DNA from: Opisthocomus hoazin
Taxonomy: Eukaryota > Chordata > Aves > Opisthocomiformes > Opisthocomidae
Assembly: GCF_030867145.1 (NCBI RefSeq)
Contig: NC_134440.1
Location: 5,208,001 to 5,272,000 of the forward strand
Reading direction: 5' to 3'
DNA: 64,000 bases
Of the stretch, positions 46,586-57,500 are shown in pieces. The position numbers and the translations under genes were made by a program. Positions within the stretch are counted from its first letter, which is position 1; each line of letters opens with the position of its first letter. The notes under the pieces are model-generated. The model saw only the letters and a program-made list of their open reading frames with translations. It made no database searches and was not told the origin of the DNA.

Positions 46586-49452
46586 TCCCACCCACTACCT
46601 AGCTCTAGGTCTCGACTCCCGGTCGAAAACCTGCAAGGACTGAAAGGGTGGAATGAGCTGGCGCTAGCAGAAGTGCCTGGGTGTAGTCCAGCGAGCAGGC
46701 TGAGTCACGCCAGCGCTGTGCAGCCCCATCCCTGCCGAGAGCCCATCACCTCCCTTCCCTGCCCACTCAGCTTCGCAGCCCGGAGGTGTCTGCCGTGGGA
46801 AGGGTGAGCCCTCCGTACCAGATGGCATCCTGCGTCGGTAAACACTGCGCCACACTGCTTTTTGAAATAAATCTCTCATTAGATACTTGCCATTCCCAAA
46901 TTAACATTTAATTCGTGTTTCATACCCAGAAAAAAATCTCACCGCAGCGTTGCTAAACTGTTGACAGTGATGCTCTTCCTTTGTGAGTTCTGTTGCTATT
47001 AAGCAATTTCCTTGCTCACGTATTCTTTTTAGTTACTAAGGGAACATGAATCTTAATAAAACTCAATCAAATGTTCCTTAAATAACAGCTGCCTTCGTTT
47101 AACTGTCTTATCAGCCTTTTTTTTTTTGCTTGGCTCAAAATTCCCGGGAAATTAAGATCTGATTCTTCACAGAGTAATGAAAAAGCAACGCATCCCAAGT
47201 GCGAGGGAAATCCTTTCTCCTGAATACTATAGGATATAATGCTCGGGATACTGTTTAGCAGAATATCTTGTATTTTGTCCTGAATGTGCCTGTTCCTCCC
47301 GGCGCTTTTGATGTGAGTCAGTTGGCCACCTCCAGATACACGGTTTGTGCTTGGGTCACTCACATTGCAGCAGGGCCTTTCCTGAGCATCTCCGGCACCG
47401 AGAACCACGACGGGGGATTTTCTGAACCCGGATGTGTCCGTGGGAAGCGTGAGTCTCCCCTGAGCACAGCGGAGTGCAGCGGAGGGACCGTGGTGCCCCG
47501 ACAATGCCATGCCTGCGAAGCCCAGGGGGGTCCCAGCGCACTGGGAGCTCTGCAAGGGGATGGGGGCTGCAGAGAGCTGCGCCTGTCCCCAGAGACCTCC
47601 GTGCAGAGGAGCGGGATGCTCTGTCCCATCAGTGCTCCTCCGTGGGTGGGCTTTGCCCCCTTAGATAGGGCCACGTGGAGCCATCACCTGCTGGCTGGGG
47701 ACAGGAGACCCAAGTGCTCCCCGCCGAGGTAGAAGCTCCTCCAGCTCAGGTCCCCCATCCTCCTGCCCTCCCAGGATGGTACCCATGCCGTGGGAGCTTT
47801 ATTTGACTTATCCCTGCACCCCATGCTCGGCTGGGGATATATGGGGGGGGAAGGGATAAACCCCACCATGATGGTAGCCTGACAGTCTGAGGGGCTTCTG
47901 GATGGGACCACACGAGGGGTGGTCAACTCAACGTGACGTGGGATGTCGGTGCAGTTTCCCTCTGGGGAACAGCACTGGGTGCTTCCCTGCAATAGGGTGA
48001 CTGTAACAAACCAGGACAAAGCCCAAGGGACCCCTGGACCCTCAGCAGGTGACTGGGAAGCTGGTGTTAGTGGAAAGGCCACGGGTGGTCGGTGTTTGGG
48101 GGCTCAGCGATACCCTGGCCAAATATCAAAGCAGGGCTGCCAGCTCAGGGCTCGCCACCCCCGTGGGCAGGGGGGTTACGGTGGGGCTTTGTCCCGGGGG
48201 AGAGCGGGGCTGGATTGCTCGGTGCTATCGAGAGAACACCCCATGCCTGGGCTAGACATGAGAGATGTGTCTGGGAAGGAGCATCCCAAGTAACGGGGCT
48301 TAAAAGCTGGAGAGCTGCTGTGCTTGCCTTGTTGCTGCTACATGAAATTATTTTTAAAGCCTGCGAGCGCTGGTCCTCGTGATGTCCCAGGAGCTGCAGC
48401 TAAAGGAAAGCGAGCAGGTCCTCAGCGTGAGCCAGAGCCATGCTGAACCTGCTCTGGTCTGGATCTGGGTGCCTTGGCCTTGGAACAGGGCTCTGCCTGT
48501 TACTTTCCCGCTGATGTTGCTCCCAGAGTCGGTGTTGCTGCCTGGGAGCGCAGGGGGAGGCTTTGGCCGCTTCCTGATGTCTCCCAGTGGGGCTTGTGGG
48601 TTTTTTGGGGACTCTCCACAGCGCTGAGAGCACGCAGGCTGCAGGGTGCTGCAAGAGGAGGTTGGTGTGGATGTCCCCATAGGAGAACTCCATCCAGTGC
48701 TGGTCTGACAAGAGACACCCAGAACTTCAGAGGTGCCTTGCAGTGTTTTGCTATGACTCCAAGTGACTGTGGTCCTTTTAACCTCCTTTGCTATCTTTGT
48801 CCTTCTGCTTTGCATCCCTAGCCCAAGAAAGCTGGACCCTGGAGATCTTTCCTCAGTGACGTGGCTGTTTGGACACAGCCTTCTCCTCCTTCTGCTGCAA
48901 TAGCAATGCCAGTGTCCCCACGCAGCTGCAGCGAGGTAGGTGCCCTCCTTCTCCATGGGGACTCAGCTCCTTCTAGACCCGGTGCGAACCCAAAGGCAGT
49001 CATCGTGCCAAGGGAAATGCAGCAGCTGGACACGTATCCCTCAGTAGGAGTGGGCAAACTCTGGGCTTGTGTCCATCTTGGGGAGAACTTTAAGACCAGA
49101 CTAGTTAAAGCCCTGAGCAGCCCACTCTGACTCCACAGCTGAGGTCCTTTTCAGTGTGAATTTTCCTGTGATTCAGGGCACCTGGTCCGAAGGGTCCTGC
49201 AGCACTGGGCTTGGCTGGTGGGCACCCTCTCCAGAGGGTCACTGGGGATTTGTGACTGGAGAGGCAAGCTCTGCACTGGTGCCCTGGATTGCCCACCCGT
49301 CCCACGTCTTCGTGCCACTTGCAAGTGGCTTCTTGAGCTTGCTGAAAACCCAGGGATCCGCCTGTGAACTTCCCCGCCCCTGGTTATTGAGCAGAGCTGG
49401 TGTAGCCCGTGGACAGTTTCTCCTCCCTCACCATCTCTGCTTTCCCCTCCAG
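46586..49452. other. Upstream flank or intron of CTXN1
   Basis: No exon recognised. An AT-rich island at about 46840-47260 contains CCCAAATTAACATTTAATTCG, CTATTAAGCAATTTCC and a plus-strand AATAAA. The rest, to the CTXN1 acceptor, is GC-rich without protein-like frames. Confidence 0.45.
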
Positions 49453-49873
<421 letters not shown>

Positions 49874-51058
49874 AGGGCAGGGATGGGGCGAGCCTGGGTG
49901 CTCTCTGTGCCTCCCACCCCAGCTGGCCCCGGCCCCGGCCCCCCCTTCCTCTGTGGTGTTGCCCCGGGCCAACAGCGATGCTCTGGGCAGGGAGGTGAGG
50001 TCGGGCTCTTGGCCAGGGTGGGTTTTCTAGGGGTTTCTCTCTTTTCTAAGCACTTTTCGGTTCTCTTCGCGGTCTGTGGGACTCTTGGAGAGATGTGTCG
50101 GAGGGGTGAAGTGACTCCGCGTGGTCCCCGCTGCCCGCTGTGCCCCCCGGGCAGCGTCGCGTGCTGCGGTGAGGGGCAGGAGGCGATGGGGCAGGGCATG
50201 GCGGGACCTGCCCTCAGCCACGGCCCGCGGGGCTCCTGGTCTGGCTGGCTCTGCCTGGTGCCAGGCCAGAGCTTTGACCCCCCCACCTCCTCCTGCCCCC
50301 CACATCGCTCTCGTCTGTGTCCGCCGGGCAGTGCCGACCGTGGTCCAGTGCGTGTGTGTGCGTCCCTGTAGCTGAGCTGTGTCTGTCAGGGGGTTTATAG
50401 GCACCAGACCCAAGTGCTGGCTTTGTTCCTCTCTTTGTGGCAGCCCCAAGTGCCCCCTCCCCACAAAGGACGGGGAGATGGAGACCCCCCCTCCCCGCCA
50501 TGCGCAGCCCCCTTTCGGCATCCAGCCCTGCAGCCTGCTCTCCGCTTTTACACCGTCGTGACCTGTCCCTGCTCAACTGGTGAAAATGGTCTGAGCAAGG
50601 CGCAGTCGTGCAGCCACCTCCAGACCTGCCTGGGTGGCCCCGCTGGGATCCCAGGAGGGAGCGAAGGTCCCACACGACACTTGGGAGATGCTCCTCAGCC
50701 AGCCCAATCCTGGCAGCCTCCCGCCGGCATCCCGCGCTGGCCAGTCCCTGCTCCAGCGGGACCTGGGTGGCCTCCCCACGTCCAGGGGTGCTGGGGGTGG
50801 GCAGCCCTTCCCTGGCCATCCCGCGGCTCCACGTCGGAAGGGCTCTTTAAATAGCCGAGGGGCAAACAAGGCTGTCCTCCTGCCCCTCTGTGGGAGCGTG
50901 CCTGTTGAGTAGGGGGTGCTGCAGCTAGCCACGGGGCTAGCAAAAGCCGTGGTGGGTTATGGCTGTGGGCCACTGAGAACGTTTGTACTAAGGGATTTGA
51001 GCCCATGGGGGAGAACCTCTTCCCCCACCATGGAAATAAAGCTGCACTGTGCTAACCC
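49874..51058 (+). other. CTXN1: CTXN1 3' untranslated region
   Basis: About 1.2 kb from the TAG stop (49871-49873) to just past the AATAAA at 51035-51040. GC-rich, without coding potential. The end point is inferred from the hexamer. Confidence 0.7.
51035..51040 (+). terminator. CTXN1: CTXN1 poly(A) signal AATAAA
   Basis: A canonical AATAAA in plus orientation about 1.16 kb after the CTXN1 stop. Cleavage is expected near 51055-51065. The convergent FBN3 signal lies about 970 bp further on. Confidence 0.7.
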
Positions 51059-51124
51059 CACACAGCTCTTCCTCTGCTCTTTGATGCGTCCCTGCAGACA
51101 CTCGGAGGAGCACTGGCAGTGGTG

Positions 51125-51265
51125 GGCTGCCCCATCTGGCAGTGTTCAAGGCCAGGTTGGCTGGAGCTCTGAGCAACCTGGTCTGGTAGAAGATGTCCCT
51201 GCTCATGGCAGGGGGGTTGGAACTAGATCATCTAAGGTCCTTCCCAACCCAAACCATTCTATGAT
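51125..51265 (+). mobile_element. CR1 3' fragment between CTXN1 and FBN3
   Basis: A forward CR1 3' end: CTGGCAGTGTTCAAGGCCAG, then GAGCAACCTGGTCTGGTAGA and ACCATTCTATGATC. It occupies part of the <1 kb spacer between two convergent poly(A) sites. Confidence 0.88.
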
Positions 51266-52013
51266 CTCTCCCTGATTGAGCCAAGACCCCCCCCCATCTC
51301 TCAGCACACTCTGGAGCAGTTGCACAGACGATGGGTGCCTTGTGGGACAGGAGCATCACACCCAGGCCATGGTGCTGTGGACCTGGGTGCATGCTCCTTC
51401 AGGGATGCGCAGAGGATGCTCCATGGCCACGGCACGGCACCTGGGCCAGTGGTGCTTGGCAAGGACAGTCACAGCTTGGCCACGTCTGCTGCGGGACCCA
51501 TGGGCTAAGTCGTCTCCAGCACCCTGGGTCTGTGCAGGCACAGCAGGCAGCAGCCCAGGAGGTTCTGCTGCATCCAGAGAGACCTCCTGGACGTGTGGGT
51601 GCAGGTCATCTCCGGGCAGTCCCCGAGGGCGCAGGAACACTGACATGGAGGAAGAGGGAAGGATTCACTGCCGGACAGGCAGGACGTGGGGTCCCAGCAC
51701 ACCCGGCTTCTGCAGCCTCTGCCACCACTGTCCAACACAAGTCTGACACCGTCACCTACTGCCAAGCCCAGGAAGCTGTTTGGGGGACAATTTTCAGTTG
51801 TCTGAGCTCACTGGGAGCATGATGTCCTTTGTCCCAGGTTCCATCCCATGACTGTGTCCCCCCCCTCCCCAAGCTGTGCCCCTGCCCTCCAGCACCCAGC
51901 AAGGCAGTGGGCTCCCGCCCGGCCAGGGATGCTGCGGCCCTGCCTGCCATCTTGTGGCACATGGCTATGCCCAGACGAGGAGGAAGACACAGAACCACTT
52001 AACCCAAAATAAT

Positions 52014-52019
52014 TTTATT
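52014..52019 (-). terminator. FBN3: FBN3 poly(A) signal AATAAA
   Basis: Plus-strand TTTATT reads AATAAA on the minus strand. It is the last canonical hexamer before the convergent CTXN1 transcript and is followed within about 20 nt by the probable cleavage zone (about 51990-52003). An upstream alternative lies at 52250-52255. Confidence 0.65.
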
Positions 52020-52208
52020 GTTGCTGTTGCTTCTGATACAAAAAGGGATTCCACAAAGAGCCACCTCTCTGTGCGGGACAAGGGGAGCACAGGTTTTGCG
52101 TTTCAACACTCCCCCCCAAAAAACAACCAGCAAGACATGTCAATATAAAAAACAAAAAAACACGGCACCAGAGAGGAATGAAGGAAACCTTGAGCTATTT
52201 CATTTGAG

Positions 52209-52335
52209 ACTTTTGGCTCAACACACACACACAAACCCATCTCTGCTAATTTATTATTATTAATAATTTTTTTTTTTAAAAAAAGCACCTGTTGGAAAAC
52301 AAAAACAAAAACAAAACAAAATAATAAAAAAACCC
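52209..52335. repeat. Low-complexity A/T-rich stretch in FBN3 3' UTR
   Basis: A short (CA)n run, then TTATTATTATTAATAA, a T/A tract and CAAAAA-type repeats. Its position inside the FBN3 3' UTR could affect which poly(A) site is used. Confidence 0.8.
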
Positions 52336-54197
52336 CCAAACATCAGGCCACCCATCCTGTCACAAGCTCTGGGACTCTTGCAAAATCCAGAGTCTGGAGC
52401 TGCGTTATGCGAAAGAGTTTTCAAGTTTGACGTTAGCCCAAATACAGTATACATACACTTCCCCCACCCCACGCGGCGGCAGCGTACCAGGAAAAAACCA
52501 ACCCTCCCCAAGTACCAAAACAAACAAAAGCTACAGGAATATGCACTCCTCACAACAACGAGCAGTCGTAACTTTGGTGGTTATACATAAATATGAAGGG
52601 GTGGCTGGATACAGTGCACTAACGCTGACGATTCAGTGCCAGCACCAGCTTCGGAAAGCTGGAAGCACCTTCGGTTTGTTGCTAAGGTAGTCTTGTGTGT
52701 CACCAGAGTGAATTAGCACCTTTCCGCCCCGCGATGACGCTCAGGGCCGATGCAGAACTGAAGACAGATTCATGCGAAACTAGGGAATGGCGTTGCAGAG
52801 GCCAGCGGTGGGAGGAAGACCCTGGAGGGAGGAAGAAAAGCCCACCTGGACAGACCGGTCTGGACAGGCTACCTGAGGCAGCAGGGAGACCTCAATTCAC
52901 TTAATTAATATTTTCCAGACTCTTTTTAGTGCATTTCTTTCGGCTGCATTAACCAGAGACTGACCCAGATGTGTGTGACAACCAGAGGGGAGCGGCCCGC
53001 AGCCCCCCCGTTGCAGAAGTGCTCCTGACCCGGGGGGGTCTGGCCGTCAGCACCGGCGTCACGCAGACGGGGTGGCTTGGAGTCTCAAGGACTGTTTGCA
53101 GAACGAAGCTCTGGCTGTGCCTGCCTCCTCCTCCCTGCCAGGCTGCAGAGATTTCCCCCCCCCATCCCCATCCCCATCTTGCTCCTGGTGGCGGGAAGCT
53201 TTTCACGGGATTTTCAAGCGCTCACGGGGGTGGTGGCCAGGAGCCCTGTCCCTGTGGCTTGCCACACGCGTCCTGCCAAGCCCTCCATCCCCTCTAGCAC
53301 GGGGGAGTCTGGACCAGACTCCTGCCATTTTCCCTGGCAGTTGAGTTTGTCCAACCACGTTCACCAATGCAATTATTTGCCCTTCCCCAGAGCTCCTCCT
53401 CGTTTATCAAAGGACACCTTAACCCCTGGACTTGCTGGAGCTCTGGAAAAGCCCTTCCAGCTCCGGTCTTTGGAGGTGTGCGTGTGTTCAGCATACCACA
53501 GCGTGAAAACCCTGGCTTCCCTACAGGAGCCCGTGGTCCCGTGGCCCAGCTGCTTCGCGATGGGAGGTTAGCAACCTGAGCTGCCCCTTCACTCAGAGGT
53601 GACCTTCTCTGTTTGATGGAGGAGCCCAAAAGGACCAGAGGACATGGAGAGGACAGAGAGAGACAGAGCACAGCCAGCGTAGCTATGGGACGGTTTCTGC
53701 AGCACCATCATGACAATGCGGAAGCAAAGGAGGAAAGAAGAGCTGTTGGGAAATGCACTAAGAGCACACCGTGCCGTAGCTCCTTCCAAACCTGCCCCCA
53801 GGCCCCCCTCACATCTCCCGGGCCGTGGGGTGGCTTATGGCCCGTGACCACGAAGGACAGGCAGCGTCCCCATGGTACTGCCCTTAACAGTATCTTGGTT
53901 ACAGGGGGCAGGCAGGAGAGCGGGGGAGTCCCTGCGAACACGGTTTGACCCTTTGGCAAAGCTTTCACGAGCTCTTTCGCGGGGTGGCTCGGTTTTGACT
54001 CAAGCACCCCGTGCAGCGGGGAACCCCTGCGTGGCCGAGGCGAGTGCTGAGCCCCGAGGGACATTTCCCATCAGCCGCCCAGCGCGGCGGGGGAGGCGGT
54101 GGCAGGGGGTGCGGTGAGAGAAGAGGCAGTTGTTTCCAGGCGTGGATGGCAAGGCTAAGGACTGTACTGTCGGTTGGGTGGGTGGATCTCATGGATG

Positions 54198-54572
54198 TTA
54201 GTAGAGCTGGAGCTGGAGCTTCATCCTCAGTGCTTGGCCCAGCTCCCCTGCTAAGTAGTTGAGGTGGTTCTTGGCCTCTAGTTTCTGCAGTTCCCTCTTG
54301 CGATACAGGGGCACGCTCACGATTTCCAGCAGGTAGGTGCCAGGCACTATTTTCTTGCGGCCGAGGTGCAGGTAGCTGAGCCCCTCTTTTTGGTGGATGC
54401 GGAAGTAGCCATCCTCGTTCCCGTGGGAGATTAGGTACCGCACACGGTTCTCCAGGGGCTCCACAGCTGGCAGGAGCTCCAGGATGTGCTCCTTGTGTGC
54501 CAGGTCGGAGAGGTTCAGCGTCATGGACAGAGGAGCATCCACATCCATGCTGGCCAAGTTCACAGTGTGATC
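54198..54572 (-). CDS. FBN3: FBN3 last coding exon: C-terminal propeptide
   Basis: Coding part of the terminal exon, 124 residues ending Q-L-Q-L-Y and TAA (54198-54200). The acceptor is ctttcaaag. With nine residues from the previous exon it gives a predicted 133-residue post-furin fragment, homologous to the 140-residue human FBN1 fragment (asprosin). Its core contains L-E-N-R-V-R-Y and [10 protein letters not shown]. The first resembles the human FBN3 form (L-E-G-R-V-R-Y) more than FBN1 or FBN2. Whether the bird fragment has hormone activity cannot be inferred. Confidence 0.93.
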   Translation of the reverse strand, partial: DHTVNLASMDVDAPLSMTLNLSDLAHKEHILELLPAVEPLENRVRYLISHGNEDGYFRIHQKEGLSYLHLGRKKIVPGTYLLEIVSVPLYRKRELQKLEAKNHLNYLAGELGQALRMKLQLQLY

Positions 54573-57500
54573 CTTTGAAAGGAACCAGCATGTTACTTAC
54601 AGATACCAAGAAAAGCTCTTGACCAGGTGAAGGAGGACTCGATTTAGAGGAGTTCTGCGCCATGGGCCACCCCAAAGCAGCTCTGAGATGTGGCTATGAC
54701 TTCTATGGCCCTTGCTTTCCTTCAAGTGTTTCTTTGTACCTTGTTTGTGTCTTTGAGACTGAACCAGCCAGGACACAGCCCTCATCTCCAGGGGAAGAAC
54801 TGACAAATTCAGAAACATTTTCTTCCCAAGGCTTGAAGGGCCCATAATGACCTCCCCATCCAGTCTGTCCTGCCCAGGTCTGCGAACTTCCTGGGGGAGC
54901 CTTAGACAGAGGCCAGAACTTCTCCCGGAGGAAGAACCTGTGTTTGTAGTGACAGGTCCAGTCTGGAGTCAGACAGTAAGTGCTGACAGTCCTCTACGGC
55001 CCTATGGGAACTGCTCCCCCCTCAGCTCCCCTCGCAAGGAAACATGTGCTTTATTTCTTGGTTGTATGTATCTCCAGACATTTCTGGCCAACCCACACAA
55101 GTGTGTGTCATGTAAGATTGTCCTGACTTACTCTAAGGTATTGTGGAAGACCTTCCATTTCTGCAGGACATCTGGACTCAGTGATGTCAACAAACACCAA
55201 GCACCCAGCACGGGCAGGTACACAGTGAGATACCATCCCTGCCTGGACTGAGGCAGCCCCACAGGAATGGGCACACTGCACCGGATTCACACCAGACAGC
55301 CATCCCCCAAGTGACCCAGCCCTTGCCTTGCTCCACCCCATCCAGGATGCCATGGGATTTCTTACCTGATGTTTCTCAGTGCCATTGACACTGCGTCGCT
55401 GCCGACCCCTCTTGGGGTAGCCATTTATCTTGCACTCATAGCAGGTTTCAGGGGACAGCAGGTTGTCTTCATCCTCTTCTTGTGGGGCAGGAAGGTAGGA
55501 ACCTTTCCCAAAACCCAGGCCAGAAATACAGTGTCTGGTGGCAGAAGAGCAGAGAGACTCACCTCAGATTCATGCTTCAAGAAGGAAATCTTACCATTTC
55601 CCTCACTGGTTCTCCATGTGGCACCCAGAAACACATGGAGGATCACGCCTGGGTATAGGACATGGCTTGTACAGAATGGTTTGTACACAGGACATGCCTG
55701 AGAGAGACCAGGTCATGTCTCGTTTAGGTGTGGCCATTCTGTCTGCACCCTGGACTAGATGGACCTGGACTACAGTGGTAGCAGCTGCACTAACCCTTGG
55801 ATCAGTGAAATGGAAGAGTAGATGCACACTAGCATGAGGATCCTGTGATGGGTGAGGAACAGTCTGGCACGAACAAGTTGAGGACTCGTGTGGGAATGGG
55901 AGCTTACAGGTTCTTGGGGCTCGTTCAAGTTGTATTGGTGGCAGAGAGCAGAAGCGTGGTGATGGAGCATGCCTGGGGACACCATGGACTTGGCAGCCTG
56001 CAACATCCCCCAGGAAGGTCCGAGGTGCCTGCAGGGACTACCTGCCGGCTGCTCTCTTACCCTTGTCCTGCTCGGAAGTAGCCTCCAGGACAGCCGCAGA
56101 GATAACCCCCGTCTGTGTTGGAGCAGCCGTAGCTGCAGGGGCTGCCGCCTGCCGAGCATTCATCCACATCCTGGCACCCCCCAAAGGCTTGGTCAAAATC
56201 GAAGCCAGACGGGCAGACGCACTTGAAACTTCCCAGAGTGTTGTAGCAGGAGGCAGAGCCGCAGGCGGTGGGGCTGGAGCACTCGTTTTCATCTGCACCC
56301 AAAGACAGCAGAACCAGTCAGAAACTTAGTGGAAGGGAGCTCCCGTGCTGCTGGTGCTCCTCACCCCGCGTGGCCAAGGACATCAGCCCACAGCCATCGC
56401 TGAGCTGGCAGCAGGCTCCCTTCTCCTGGATGCCCTGTGAGACCTCATCCCATGCAGGTCCCTGAAGGGCTGCCTCGACTTTTTTTTTACCCTCCTGCAA
56501 TGCAGGGACCTGCGGGCACTGGGAGCTCAGCGCTCTGCAGAGCAGGTCCCTGATGGTCCCTGTTGCAGAGGGAACCTGGGGCAGTGCTGGGGCACTGCCT
56601 CTGGGCACAGGCACGGTCTGTCTCTGGTGCAGTGCATGAAGGTCAGCGTGGGTTCAGAGATGAACCCAGAATACCATGTCAGAGACAACCAGAGGTGGCT
56701 GGAGAGGGACTCAGGGCTTAGGTGTCCTCCATCCCACAACTACGGGATCCAGGAGCTCCCATCCCACACTCACCCACACACTGGTTCCACTGGTAGTGCT
56801 GCACGTAGCCCTGTGGGCAGCCACAGCGGTAGCCTCCGAGCACGTTCTGGCAGCCATGCTGGCATCGGTGGTTTCCATCACACTCATCCACGTCTGCAGA
56901 AAAGTAACACAGAAGGTGGTGAGACAACTTCTCCCTGTCCTGTGGGCAGCACTGGGTGTACAGTGGCCATGAGCGCATGGTACGTGCCTGGCAGCCAGCA
57001 TGAGGGTGCCATGGAAGTGGGTGGTTCTTCAGCCTAGTATTTTTTCTGCAGCTTGGAATTGAGTAAACACCCTCAGCCCCAAGGCCCCCACACAACCTCT
57101 TACAGCCCCTGCTTGGATGTTTTTTGATTTAAGGTCTGGCCTGGACCATTACCAGGGCGGCTGGACTAGATGACCCACAGAGGTCCCTTCCAACCCCGAA
57201 CATTCTGTGATTCTGTGATTACCCGATCTGCTGTACTTTGGACTGCCGGTGCTGAACATAGGCTTTTCTTTAGTGTAGCACATGGTGGGGATTTGCCAGT
57301 ATGAGATCTTCCCTGGGGAGATACAGGACCATTCCTTTCCCACCTTTGGCTGCTTTGGTTGCAGCACCAAGACCTTCATCTACTTGTCCAAGCGCCGGTG
57401 TTTCTCTAGGCAGGTCAGGCACTGACCTCTCCTTTGCACCAGGGCTTCCCATGGGGTTTCTGGTGCCCCACGGTAAGGATTAGTCCCTTCTTGGCTGGAC

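Larger units (their letters stand above)
52000..54197 (-). other. FBN3: FBN3 3' untranslated region
   Basis: Region between the FBN3 stop codon and the downstream poly(A) signal, about 2.2 kb. It has no convincing ORF. It contains an A-rich and T-rich simple stretch near 52250-52335 on the plus strand, including a second minus-strand AATAAA at 52250-52255, so a shorter 3' UTR is possible. The exact cleavage site is inferred. Confidence 0.7.
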
